Position numbers and translations under genes: made by a program. Under the pieces are notes generated by a model. The model was not told the DNA's origin and ran no database searches. It worked only from the letters and a program-made list of their open reading frames with translations. DNA of 64,000 nt from AP-15 sp963845735 (GTDB lineage Bacteria; Pseudomonadota; Alphaproteobacteria; ATCC43930; CGMCC-115725): positions 124,001 to 188,000 of the forward strand of contig CAWJTR010000018.1 of assembly GCA_963845735.1 (NCBI GenBank). The letters run 5' to 3'. Within the stretch, counting starts at the first letter, position 1. The number at the start of each line of letters is the position of its first letter. This document shows, one piece after another, positions 8,540 through 18,160 of the stretch.

Positions 8540-8556
8540 CAAGGGCGCTGCCCTTG
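8540..8556. terminator. Stem-loop between convergent genes
   Basis: CAAGGGC-GCT-GCCCTTG forms a perfect 7-bp stem with a 3-base loop. It sits 20 bases after the MoxR operon stop and before the end of the MutS-like gene on the other strand. There is no T-run, so it is at best a weak bidirectional terminator. Confidence 0.4.
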
Positions 8557-8619
8557 GTATCCCGGAAGGAAGCGTCCTTCACAACGAAAACAACATTCTC
8601 GTTACGTACGGACTAACCA

Positions 8620-10300
8620 TCATGAAGCTGCCGATAGCTGATGGGGATCAGCCTCGAAATGCTCGATGCTGTCGCCAAAAACGTCGTGGTATAGATCTGC
8701 GCCATAGCTGGTCGGCAATGGTTCTCCTACGACCAATTTGAAGCTCCGGGCCCGCTCGGCGCGCAGGAATAACGTTTCTCTAGAATTGTTCTCCTGGAAG
8801 TCTCGAGCAAGTTTGTAAAGATGGGTTACGCAGACGATCCTGATTTGCTTGTCCAGCAACGCCGTCATGATTTGCCGACCAATTTCCGACCCTTCACGTT
8901 CGTTTGTCGCGGCAAACGATTCGTTAAATAGGATCAGGGAATGGGCGGCGACATGGTCGACGATGTCGCTCATCCGACCGAGCTCTTCGTCGAGTTTGCC
9001 GCTCTTCATCCCGGGATCTTCTTCTCGCTTATGATGGGTGAAGATGCCGGCGGAAAGGCTCGAGCATAAGGCTTCGGCCGGGACGAACATCCCTGATTGC
9101 ATCATCAACTGCGCCAAGCCGACGCTGCGCAAAAAGGTCGATTTGCCGCCTTGGTTGGCGCCGGTGACGATGACGACGTCCTTGTCGTCGCCGTTCGCGT
9201 CGTTGCCGATCACTCGCCGGTCAACCTTCAACGCCAGGCAAACATCGTAAAGCCCGTGAAAGGAGAGCCGTCGCTCTTCGCCGGGCGCAGGCGACGGCAT
9301 ACACACCGGCTCGCCTTTGCGAACGAGTTGTTGATGCAGGTTTATGCAACCGATGTAAAAACCCAGTTCAGCCTGCAGCATACCGAAAAAGTCGCGCACG
9401 TGGTCGACGGATTGGGCGAGCGCATCGGCTACGAGGCTGATTCCACGATTTCTCAGATCGGCCAGCGCGCGAGCGCCGGCTTCGTCGCGGGGATGCAGCG
9501 AAAAACTGTAGACCGGGGAGTTATCCGGGCGCAGCCAGAGCGGGCACGTCTCCCCACGACGCGTCAACCAGCCGATCAACCCATCGACCAGGCCCCACCA
9601 CAGATCGAGCCACCTTCTCTGCCGCTCGGGAAATCGCCGGAGGACGTAATCGTTGCCCTTATTAGCCGTGCCCAACGCGGCGCTGAGCAATACGCCGTCT
9701 CGGAATTTCAGCTGCTCTAGATGATGCCGGGCGCTGGCGAGATAATCGTCGTCGAGTTCGCCTTTCAGCGTCGCAAAGAACTCCGTCCACCCTTCAGATT
9801 CGAAGCGCACGGCATGGGCATCGGCGATCTTTCTCAGCTTCTTGAGCAATTCGAGGAACGCCGCCATCAGCTCGATCGAATGGCGCAAGACCGCGTCAGG
9901 ATACCGCACGAGGTAGGAGCCGAGATAATACTTTTTCTGCGTTTCCGCGGCTTCGACCGCGACCCCATAAAGCTCGCGGACAACGGCGGGATAGCGCAGG
10001 CAATCCTGTAAGATCGCCTGGCGGTAATGGATCGTCTCGAGATCGCTGGTAACGCCCGCGAGAATCACCCTTCGAGCAACTTCGAAAACGCAGTCGTCGC
10101 CCTGCGCCATCGCCTCGAACAGCGTGTTGAGGCCGAGATCCGTCGTCAGCGCCTCGTCGTTCCAGGGCAGCCCCGATCTCTGGTCGAACTTCTCGCCCCG
10201 ATAGGAGCGGCCGGCCGCGTACCGCTTCCCGCAGAGCTGCGGCTTGCAGCGCCGTTTTCCAGCCGAAATCCTTGGTGCGGAAAAGCAGGTGCGCTTTCAT
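8620..10300 (-). CDS. MutS-like ATPase (MutS domain V protein), frameshift near the N-terminus
   Basis: The C-terminal half is a MutS-type ABC ATPase: Walker A GANQGGKST, the helix LRSVGLAQLMMQSGMFVPAE, and the Walker B/D-loop region ILFNESFAATNEREGSEIG. The N-terminal half is helical (lever/clamp-like), with no mismatch-recognition domain. The start should be the ATG at 10300 (MKAHLLFRTKDFGWKTAL), which overlaps the stop of the upstream MutS-like gene (TGATG). The frame changes once at about 10200-10260 before the part containing GLPWNDEALTTDLGLNTLFE. If read in one frame only, translation would begin near 10110. It pairs with the next gene. The role is unknown; such MutS homologues need not act in mismatch repair. 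Confidence 0.88.
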
Positions 10301-11832
10301 CAGCCGATGCGCTCTTTAATCATGTCGTAAGTGAGCCGGTATTTCTCGGCGATCGACATCGCATAGGCGAGACCGTCCGCCGGGCGCCTGAGGATCTTGT
10401 AGGTTCGCTGTGTCGGGTTTTCGGGGACGACCGTGCTCGTCATGCTGACGGTTCTTTCCCCCAAAGAGGCCAGTTCGTCGAGGAAGGTCACCCAGACGCA
10501 ATAGAGGCCGAGACGCATGATCGCCGCTGCAATCTTTTTGCTGAGGTCGATCGCGTCACGCAATGTCGTGGAAGCAAAGATCTCGTTCATGACGATGATG
10601 CTGTGCGGGGTCGCAGCGTCGAGGATCTTGTGAACCCGAATAAGATCGTCCTGCAATTTGCCGCGAAGGTCGGCAATGTTTTCTCCTCTGTCGAAATGTG
10701 TGAACATCTGGTCGAAAAGATAAAGTTTTGCTTGCGTTCCGGGAACGGGGCAACCCAAGCTCGCCAGGTAATGCAATTGGCCGAATGTTCGGCCGAAAGT
10801 CGTTTTGCCGCCTTGGTTCGGACCGGAGACAACGATAATCCGCTCCGGCCCCCGTAGGTGAAAGTCGTTGCAAACCGGCGTGGCGCGTTCGCCAACGAGC
10901 TTGCCGGCCAAGGCGAGATCAAAGCCCTGATAGTCGAACACCTCGTCGTGGGCCTGGGTTACCTGCGGATAGCAGAAGCTGAGACCGGCCCGCTTGAGAT
11001 GATTTATGTATTCCTGATATGCCACATAAAACTCGATCTCCCTGTCGAACTCGAGGATCGTTGGATCCGGAAATTTCTGATTTTCCACATAGTAGGTATT
11101 AAGGTTCGAAAATTCATCTACGAAAATCCGGGCGACGAGGTCGAGAATTTGTCCTTCGATGTGGTTTACATCGATTGCGTCGCTGAAGTCGAATCTGTGC
11201 CGTTGCACGGCGTCCTGCTTGAACCGCTCGAAGGTCGCCAATACCTCCGCGCTGTAGTCGGGCTCGCCCTCGTGCCGCCGGACATCCACGCGGGGCACTT
11301 GAATCAGGACACCGTAAACGATATCGGAGAACTTCGCCTCGAGTTCCGTCGTTTTGCGCAACAGAGCGGCAAAGCGCGGCGAATTGGCGTAACCGGTCAG
11401 GTATTCTCCAAATGCGCTCAGCCCGCGGGACGAGACCGGAGCCGACGCCAGATCCCTGGCCAAACACGTCACCGCCCCGCAATAGGTCACCGCAGCGTCG
11501 AGAAACGATCGGTGCTTCTGATATTGATGCCGTAGTTTCTCGGCCTGAACCAGGTGCTCGCGGACTCTGCGCATGCCTTGCGCAAAGGCCTTGATATTCT
11601 CGAACAACTCGACCTGCTCGAGATCCTGCATCACCTCGTGGCGGTAGGCGATGGCGTCTACATCGGCTAGGGGTGCATAAAAGAACGGCCGCAAATTGTA
11701 TTCTTCACGGCCGGTGTTAATGGCGGTGACAATCTGGTCGAGGTTGAGATCGCGAAAAAACGAGGGCGCGCCCACCGGCTCGGCTGCAGGCCGGTCGGCG
11801 CCGTTCCGATAAAGTATGCTGTGAAAGATCAC
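10300..11832 (-). CDS. MutS-like ATPase (MutS domain V protein)
   Basis: A 510-residue protein homologous in architecture to its downstream neighbour: an N-terminal helical region (IVTAINTGREEYNLRPFFYA, then YRHEVMQDLE), a long coiled or lever segment, and a C-terminal MutS ATPase with Walker A GPNQGGKTT and the Walker B region SIIVMNEIFASTTLRDAI. The DNA-mismatch-binding domain I is absent. Both subunits keep intact P-loops, so a heterodimer comparable to MutS dimers is plausible. The stop codon overlaps the ATG of the next gene, which argues for stoichiometric expression. No nuclease or Smr domain is attached. Family assignment is secure; the biological role is inference. Confidence 0.93.
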   Translation of the reverse strand: MIFHSILYRNGADRPAAEPVGAPSFFRDLNLDQIVTAINTGREEYNLRPFFYAPLADVDAIAYRHEVMQDLEQVELFENIKAFAQGMRRVREHLVQAEKLRHQYQKHRSFLDAAVTYCGAVTCLARDLASAPVSSRGLSAFGEYLTGYANSPRFAALLRKTTELEAKFSDIVYGVLIQVPRVDVRRHEGEPDYSAEVLATFERFKQDAVQRHRFDFSDAIDVNHIEGQILDLVARIFVDEFSNLNTYYVENQKFPDPTILEFDREIEFYVAYQEYINHLKRAGLSFCYPQVTQAHDEVFDYQGFDLALAGKLVGERATPVCNDFHLRGPERIIVVSGPNQGGKTTFGRTFGQLHYLASLGCPVPGTQAKLYLFDQMFTHFDRGENIADLRGKLQDDLIRVHKILDAATPHSIIVMNEIFASTTLRDAIDLSKKIAAAIMRLGLYCVWVTFLDELASLGERTVSMTSTVVPENPTQRTYKILRRPADGLAYAMSIAEKYRLTYDMIKERIG

Positions 11833-11916
11833 CGCTCGATTTCCCCGACCGAGCTTGCCTTGAGCAGGCGAGGCTGTGCGCTGGAGCAGACCATCTTCGC
11901 GATACCCGAGACGCGC

Positions 11917-12714
11917 CTAATGGGGCGCTGCCGGCAGAATGAGCCGCCGATGCCCGGCCAGTACCATCAGCGCCCGTTCCGATGCCTTGGTTTCCTCGTC
12001 GCTGGCAAGATAACGCCGCAGACCGTCATGCTTCAGCGCATAGCGCCGCATGTCTTCTGACATTCTGCGCAAGACAGCCGCTTGGCGCGCCAGCAGTTTC
12101 GCGGCAATCGGATCCTCGCCCAGCGCCGCCGCCAGCGAGCGCAGATGCGGCAGACAGAGACCGGATAGCGACGCCAGGACCGGATCGCCGTTCCGGTGCA
12201 GACCATCGGCGATTGCCGCCACCGCCGCCGCTTCGGCTGCAGCTTGCGTTTCGCACAACAAGCAGGCGACCGGATCGACCGTGACCGAGTTCGCTCGGCA
12301 GGGCGCTGCCGTTGCGGCGAGGAGTCGCGAGGCCCAGTTGTCGAGGACGTCGGCGTAGCCGATGCAGGTGCCCTGCGGCGAGGCGACCTGCTCGTAAATC
12401 CAGGTGTGAAAGCTGCACAGCCCGCCGCGATCGGCTAGTTGCTGTTGCCGCTCTGGGCTGACCGTGATGTCGTACTGGAATTTGCGCAGAAAATCGAAGA
12501 CTTGCTCCAAGGCATGAGCGCAGATCGCACACGGCCGAGGTTGCCCGAGTGCCGCCTCTATCGTGAAGTTTCGAATTGCCTGCTCGAGGCCCCTGAAAGG
12601 GGCATCGCCGGCCTGCCGCCCATTTCGCGCGCGATTGCCGCGATCTTCTCGGTCAGTCGCGCGGTTTGGGGAGCATTGGGCAGCTTGCGCGCGACCTCGC
12701 CGATCCGTCGACAC
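11917..12714 (-). CDS. Cys-rich DUF6062-like protein; start uncertain
   Basis: From about base 12594 downwards the protein is convincing: GLEQAIRNFTIEAALGQ, a CAIC pair, ADRGGLCSFHTWIYEQVASP, a second CLLC pair, and LSGLCLPHLRSLAAAL. The repeated CxxC...C/H pattern suggests a metal-binding domain of the kind I recall as DUF6062. The upstream 40 codons overlap the end of the dynamin gene and look non-coding, and no ATG, GTG or TTG lies in a good position. Either a rare start near 12600 is used, or a frame error hides an in-frame fusion to the dynamin-like GTPase. The function is unknown; the context points to the membrane-remodelling GTPases next door. Confidence 0.7.
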   Translation of the reverse strand: MSTDRRGRAQAAQCSPNRATDREDRGNRARNGRQAGDAPFRGLEQAIRNFTIEAALGQPRPCAICAHALEQVFDFLRKFQYDITVSPERQQQLADRGGLCSFHTWIYEQVASPQGTCIGYADVLDNWASRLLAATAAPCRANSVTVDPVACLLCETQAAAEAAAVAAIADGLHRNGDPVLASLSGLCLPHLRSLAAALGEDPIAAKLLARQAAVLRRMSEDMRRYALKHDGLRRYLASDEETKASERALMVLAGHRRLILPAAPH

Positions 12715-13527
12715 ATGCCAAGCAGAAACTCACGGCTTTTCTCGTCGATCAGAAAGCGGACCAGCTCGGTTTCGAAGGCGGCGACGCCGCTCGCTTCGAG
12801 CAAAGATGCATCCCCTCTCTGTTTTGCGGCGAGCCCGTCGCGTGCCGAGAGCGAGAAAACGCCCAAACCCCGGCCGTCGAGCAACATCCCTTGCAACTGC
12901 TCGCGCAGATAGCGGAGCGCATCCTCGCGTTCGGCATGGCTGGCTATGTCCTGCTTGTTGACGACGATGAACACCGGCTGCCCGGCGGCCGAGGCGCTGC
13001 GCAGAAATCGCACCTCCTCCTCCGACAACGGACCCTCGTAGCTCGTCACCAGGACAAAAGCGTCCGCCTCCGGCAGGAAGCGTTCGGTGGTTCGGCGTAT
13101 TCTCGACGATCGGCGAGCCGAGACCCGGCGTGTCGATGAAGTAAAAGCCGCGCCGCAGCAGCTCGACCGGCAGCTGCACCTCGGCTATGCGCACGCGGCG
13201 ATGGTTCCCAGAATTCCCTTGCTCGGTGATGAATTGGGGCAGCGCGGTGAGGGGAACTTCCTGTGGGATGCCTAGACCGGCGGAATGGATAATCGCTTTC
13301 TCGCTGCTGCCATAGGTGACAGTCGTGATCACCGAAGTCAGCGGGCGGATCCCGGTCGGCAAACGATCGGTGCCGAGCACCGCGTTCATCAGCGATGTCT
13401 TGCCGCGGCTAAACCGGCCGACAACGACCAGATTGAAGCGGTCTTCGGCAAGCCGGCCGAACAGATCGCGCAACTCGTCATCGGGCTGTCTCGTCCGTTC
13501 GAAGTCGAGCGCACCCACCGAACGCAA
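12558..13527 (-). CDS. Bacterial dynamin-like GTPase, frameshifted
   Basis: The N-terminal part has the P-loop GRFSRGKTSLMNAVLG, switch I threonine region PLTSVITTVTYG, and G3 motif DTPGLGS. After IVENT the frame changes (near 13090-13105) and the protein continues as TERFLPEADAFVLVTSYEGP with the G4 motif NKQDI and a helical C-terminal region. A TTG at 13527 is the first usable start in frame. The conserved segment extends further upstream (REYEQIKFRLAELLRSV), so the true start may be near 13580 with another frame change. At about 320 residues it is short for a dynamin-like protein. It lies three genes from a second dynamin-like GTPase; such pairs often act together at membranes. Confidence 0.82.
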
Positions 13528-13714
13528 CAGTTCGGCAAGCCGAAATTTGATCTGCTCGTACTCACGTAAGGTCCATCGACGACGCTCCCGATCTTCGCCA
13601 ACGGACGCGACCGTTGCGGTAATGATCAGGAGTCATCAGCTGCCGGGCTTCCCGGCGGCGGTTGAAGGCGAACTCCTTCGCCTCGTGTCGCTAAGCTCAT
13701 AGCGCTGCGGCGAG

Positions 13715-14377
13715 ATGTCAAGGGCGGCGGACCTCGCCGAGGGGCTCCGCCCCAGCCCGCCCGAAAACGCCCTTGTGATCGGGTATGCAGCGCTCAAGGC
13801 GCTGCGCCTTCTTGCGGCCAAGCCGCGGTGCGATCCTCGCCGCTTCATTGGACGGTGGGACGAGATCTTGCGGGCGGGCGGCGGGCCCAGGCCAGCATCC
13901 GGCTGGCTCGCCGATCTGCTGCGATGGATCGAACTGTGCGAAGATTTTGCCGTTATTCCGTCTCACCAGATGCGCGACCGATCGCGTGCCGCGTTGGCTC
14001 CGTTGCGCGATGAGGGCGGCGGTTATGGTTCGCCGGGCGCAAATCTTCCGGACACCGCTGCGATGCTGGAGATTTCCGCGCGATTCAGTCTCGATGCGCC
14101 GGACAGCATCCTCGCGTATGCCCGGCGGTGCGAGGCACCGCCCTTCGGCTTCAACATCACGCCGGCCGGCGCAGGGAGCAATCTCGCAACGTCGCTCGCC
14201 GGGATGCGGATCCTTCGGCATTACGGGGTACGGCCGGCCTATCCGGACCAAGTCCGTTTTTTCGTTGCGAGTTGCCAGACTGCGACCGGCGGTTTCGGCC
14301 GCGCGCCCCGCGCGATCGCTCAGCTAAACGAGACATTGCGAGCGTTGGAGGTGCTGATGTTGATCGCGGCTGCCTGA
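13715..14377 (+). CDS. Prenyltransferase/squalene-oxidase repeat protein
   Basis: A 220-residue all-helical protein with two repeats typical of the alpha-alpha toroid of protein prenyltransferase beta subunits and terpene cyclases. One is around RDEGGGYGSPGANLPDTAAM and one at FVASCQTATGGFGRAPRAIA (the C-Q-x4-GGFG motif). It is about half the length of catalytic family members and lacks a DxDD motif, so it may be a binding domain rather than an enzyme. It lies between the first dynamin-like gene (divergent) and enolase (convergent). No signal peptide or membrane helix is seen. The function is unknown. Confidence 0.75.
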   Translation: MSRAADLAEGLRPSPPENALVIGYAALKALRLLAAKPRCDPRRFIGRWDEILRAGGGPRPASGWLADLLRWIELCEDFAVIPSHQMRDRSRAALAPLRDEGGGYGSPGANLPDTAAMLEISARFSLDAPDSILAYARRCEAPPFGFNITPAGAGSNLATSLAGMRILRHYGVRPAYPDQVRFFVASCQTATGGFGRAPRAIAQLNETLRALEVLMLIAAA

Positions 14378-14398
14378 CGCCAAGGCGGATGGCTTTTT

Positions 14399-15727
14399 CT
14401 ATCTGCGCTCCGGAGGTTCGGAGGAGCTGGTCGTTCTCATCCCGCGGCAGCTGAACGGATTGGTAAACGTCGCGCTCGCACCCAGCTCCTGCTCGATCTC
14501 CAGCAGCCGGTTGTATTTGGCGATGCGCTCGCTGCGGCTGAGGGAGCCGCACTTGATCTGGCCGCCGCCCATCGCCACGGCGAAATCAGCGATAAACGGA
14601 TCCTCGGTCTCGCCCGAGCGATGTGAGACGACGATGCCCCAACCGGCCTCGCGGCAAAGCTCGACGGCAGCGACGGTCTCGGTCACGGTGCCGATCTGGT
14701 TGAGCTTGATCAGCGCCGCGTTGGTCGTGCCTTCGGCAATCCCGCGACCGATGAATTTGGTATTGGTGACGTAATTGTCGTCGCCGACGATCTGGATGCG
14801 GCTGCCGAGCCGCGCGGTCTGTCGGCGAAAACCCGCCCAATCGGTCTCCGCCAGTCCGTCCTCGAGCGATACGATCGGGTATTTGCCGAGCCAGCTGTCG
14901 TAGAGATCCGTCATCTCGTCGCTGGTTTTGTGCAATTGCCCGCCTTTGCCGAGATGATAGCCGCCCTCGGCGTAAAACGAGCTCGCCGCCGGGTCGAGTG
15001 CCAGGGCGATGTCCTCGCCCGGCCTGAAGCCGGCGGCGCCGATCGCGTCGACGAGCAGCTCGCACGCTTCTTCGTTACCGGCGAGGTCCGGGGCAAAGCC
15101 CCCCTCGTCGCCAACCGCAGTCGAATAACCTTTCTTTTTGAGCAGCCCCTTTAGCGCCTGGAAGGTCTCTGCTCCATAGCGCAACGCCTCCGCGAAGATC
15201 GGGGCGCCAACTGGCACGATCATGAATTCCTGAAAATCGATATTGTTGTCGGCGTGCCTGCCGCCGTTGAGCACATTCATCATCGGCATCGGTAACCGCC
15301 GGGCAGCCGGGCCGCCGAGATAGGCATAGAGCGGCAAACCGGCCGCCGCGGCAGCGACCCGCGCCGCTGCCATCGAGGCTCCGAGAATGGCGTTGGCGCC
15401 GAGCCGCGACTTGTTCGGCGTAGCGTCGAGCTCGATCAGCCGCCGATCGATTTCAACCTGACGGCTGGGATCCAAACCGATAAGCGCCGGTGCAATCTCC
15501 TCATTGATGGCCGCCACCGCCTTGAGCGCGCCCTTCCCGCCATAGCGGCCGACATCGCCGTCGCGCAGCTCGACGGCTTCGTTTTCGCCAGTCGAGGCGC
15601 CCGACGGCACCGATGCCGAGGCCGTAATACCCGATACGAGCGTCATCTGAACGCGCACGGTAGGGGTTCCCCGCGAATTGAGGATCTCCAGTCCGCGCAC
15701 CGAGGCGATCTTCCGGTCCATCTCCAT
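14399..15727 (-). CDS. eno: Enolase (2-phosphoglycerate dehydratase)
   Basis: A 442-residue enolase that interconverts 2-phosphoglycerate and phosphoenolpyruvate in the cytoplasm. Catalytic and Mg ligands are all present: GASTGENEA loop, FQEFMIVP, metal-binding ALDPAAS, SLEDGLAE, GDDNYVTNTK, ALIKLNQIGT lysine, SHRSGETED, and GQIKCGSLSRSER lysine. Some positions differ from the usual housekeeping form (LNSRGTPTVRV for VNSRGNPTVEV; CGSLSRS for TGSLSRS), and the C-terminal tail beyond ELGASATF is atypical. It starts 2 bases after the dynamin-like gene, so it is cotranscribed with a GTPase rather than with glycolytic genes. It may be a second, specialised enolase or simply the only one. Confidence 0.96.
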   Translation of the reverse strand: MEMDRKIASVRGLEILNSRGTPTVRVQMTLVSGITASASVPSGASTGENEAVELRDGDVGRYGGKGALKAVAAINEEIAPALIGLDPSRQVEIDRRLIELDATPNKSRLGANAILGASMAAARVAAAAAGLPLYAYLGGPAARRLPMPMMNVLNGGRHADNNIDFQEFMIVPVGAPIFAEALRYGAETFQALKGLLKKKGYSTAVGDEGGFAPDLAGNEEACELLVDAIGAAGFRPGEDIALALDPAASSFYAEGGYHLGKGGQLHKTSDEMTDLYDSWLGKYPIVSLEDGLAETDWAGFRRQTARLGSRIQIVGDDNYVTNTKFIGRGIAEGTTNAALIKLNQIGTVTETVAAVELCREAGWGIVVSHRSGETEDPFIADFAVAMGGGQIKCGSLSRSERIAKYNRLLEIEQELGASATFTNPFSCRGMRTTSSSEPPERR

Positions 15728-15728
15728 C

Positions 15729-17637
15729 TCACTCCCGCTCTGTGAAAATGATGTCCCCTGTGCGCATCGCGGCGGGTGCGAGTTCGGGTGATGCGGGCAG
15801 TTCGAGCTTTACCGCCGCGACACATTCGGCCGCGCGGCGCAATTCGCTCAGCGCGGCTTTGGCCGCTTCGGCGTGTTGTCGGCGCTGCTCTAGCGCGGTC
15901 TCGATGGCCCCCCGGGTTGCGTCAACTGTCTCGGCCAGGCGCTCGTCGAACCAGTTCGAAAAACGGCGAAACGCGTCATCGATATTCTGCAGCGTCGCCC
16001 AGCGCAGATTTTCGACATTGCGCTGGACGAGGTGATCGACTTGCGCCGCGACGCGGTTTCTGATCCGCGCCGTGCGGACACTCGCGGGAAGCATCTTGTC
16101 GAGCGCACCGCCCTGCGAACGACCCGATGGTCTCATCCCATTTTTGCGTCACTCAAAACGGCTCCCGCGCCATGACAAAGAGCTCACCCTCGCCGACCGG
16201 CATGGCGGGGATCTCGAACAACGCAGCCGCGGCTTGCCGGACCGAGGCGATGACGCTCTCAGCCTCTTGGACGTGCCGAGCCAGCATCGCCTCTATCTCC
16301 GCAGCAAAAGACCGAGAGACCTCGCTCAGCTTGGGGCCGAAAAATTCGGGGATCGCCGATGCAATCGTCCGTTTGGCGGCGTCTTCGAGGTCCCCCGTTT
16401 GCTGATGTGCCTTTAAGGTATCATCCAAGGCAAGGCAGAGGGCGGACTGTGCTTCGGCGCGGAGCGCCACGGCCCGGGCCTCCAGCATTTCGCAGGAGCG
16501 CCGCCGATCGCCGGCAAGTAGGTCGCGGGCGACCAGCCGTCGGCGCTGGACGTCCTCCAACGCGCGCGCAAATTGCACCGCGCGCAATTCGAGATCTTCG
16601 ATCGGCATTTCGAGGGCGCGGATGCCGAGCGCCATATCCACTCGGGATGCATCAAGCAATGCCGCGGCCTTTACCGCGACGGCGGATTGCAAGGCCTCGG
16701 TTTTGCGACGCGCGAGGAAATCGGACAGATGCCGCTCGATTTCGATCAGGCCGCTCGCCGCGAGAGCGTCCGGATTGTCAGCCTCCTTCGCTTCGATGGC
16801 GCGCCGTGCCGACAGGATAAAGATCGGGATATCCGTGCCGCAAGGGATGTGCTCACGCAGAGCGCCACGCAGGAACTTTACGGCGGCCGGGCGATCGCTG
16901 TCGCCGAGATAGTCGATCTTGTTGAGAATGAAGAAGAGCTGCGCGACATGCGGCCGGACGCGCTCGAGATAAACCAGCTCGGCTTCCGTAACCGGCGGAT
17001 CGGCCGACAGGACGAAAAACCCGGCATCGCATTCCGGCAATACGTCGATTGCGGCCTCGGTGTTGTGGCGCAGGGTCGATCCGACGCCGGGAGTATCGAT
17101 CAGCACGATGCCGCTCCGCAGGATCGCGGCAGGATAGAACAGATCGACGCGCGCGATCTTCAGCCGGTTGTGGGGGTTGCCCTCCTCGGTGACGAAGCGG
17201 GCGAGCTGTTCGCGAAGCTGCACGATATCCGCGGCGCGCAGCTCTCCGGCGGGGCGGTCATCGAGATACGCAACGCGGATTGCGGGCGCCGCCGCCCAGC
17301 GAATGAAGGTGGCAATCGCCGTCAGCGGCACGACCCCGGTCGGCAGTACCGGTGCGCCCAGCAAGGCGTTCAGGAAGGTGGATTTGCCGCGCTTGAACTG
17401 CCCGAGCACGGCGACTTGCAGACGCTCTTCGGCAAGCCGCTCGCGCAAGGCGGCGAGCGAAATCGCATAGCGCAGAAACCTCGCTCCGGCGCCATGCAGG
17501 CACGCTTCGGCACGCACCAAGAGTGCGGCGAGGTTGTTGGAGCGGTTTGGGTCGAGGCTTCCGGCTGCCGGTCGAAGCAATTTCGGTCGACGACTCCTTC
17601 CTACGCAGACGCCCGCCGCGCATCCCGGCGGGATCAC
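15729..17637 (-). CDS. Bacterial dynamin-like GTPase, interrupted by an in-frame TGA and a frameshift
   Basis: Residues 1-494 hold the P-loop LGQFKRGKSTFLNALLG, PLTAIATFIRW, DTPGVGSTLRHN and the G4 motif NKIDYLG, followed by a long helical stalk. Translation would stop at a TGA near 16153 after FVMAREPF. The conserved protein clearly continues: in the same frame after the TGA comes VTQKWDETIGSFAG, and then, after a one-base change near 16115, GGALDKMLPASVRTARIRNR to the stop at 15729. TGA here probably replaces a TGG (Trp). The whole gene is therefore about 635 codons, the usual length for this family. It precedes enolase with a 1-base gap. Confidence 0.85.
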
Positions 17638-17874
17638 ATCGTAGGAGTCGTCAGCCTGACAGGGCGGTTACAGGGCGGAACTCCATCGCCGCCCCGCAAA
17701 TTTAGGCGATCACCCGGCCGAATCCAATCCCGATAGAGCCGGGGTTCGCTTGGCAACCAGGACCGCCACGTGGTGAGATCGATGAGCCGATGGGTGGTGC
17801 TGCCGATGAACCTGTTGTAAAGCGGCGAATGCGGGGCAGATTCGACAGCAAACAGGTCGAATTAGCCCGCTAAC

Positions 17875-18093
17875 GTGCGCTACGGGCAGGACTTCGCGCC
17901 GGGGGCGGCGCAGCTGCTGCAATACCTGATCAGCCAGGCGCAGATCCCCGAATACCAGGTGCGCTGGCGGTGGCAGCCGAACAGCGTCGCGTTCTGGGAC
18001 AATCGTTGTACGCAGCACTACGCGGTCATGGATTACCCGCCCTGCCATCGCAAGATGGAGCGCGCCGGGATCAAGGGCGACACGCCCTTCTGA
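17875..18093 (+). pseudogene. TauD/TfdA-type 2OG dioxygenase, C-terminal fragment
   Basis: The 70 residues include IPEYQVRWRWQPNSVAFWDN and RCTQHYAVMDYPP, the conserved C-terminus of TauD/TfdA dioxygenases (distal His of the iron triad and the 2OG-binding Arg region). The N-terminal ~200 residues, with the HxD motif, are missing. No homologous sequence was recognised upstream in any frame between 17640 and 17875. It ends 67 bases before the DUF849 gene and shares its orientation, so it may be the remnant of an operon partner. Confidence 0.75.
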
Positions 18094-18160
18094 ACCAAGG
18101 ACTACCGGCGCCGGCCGGAAATTTCCCTCTCTCAGCCGTATCTGACGAAAGGACCTGATC

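Noticed and set aside
16573..17736. A 387-codon plus-strand frame opposite the second dynamin gene
   Set aside because: Antisense shadow of a conserved GTPase; no start signal or domain.
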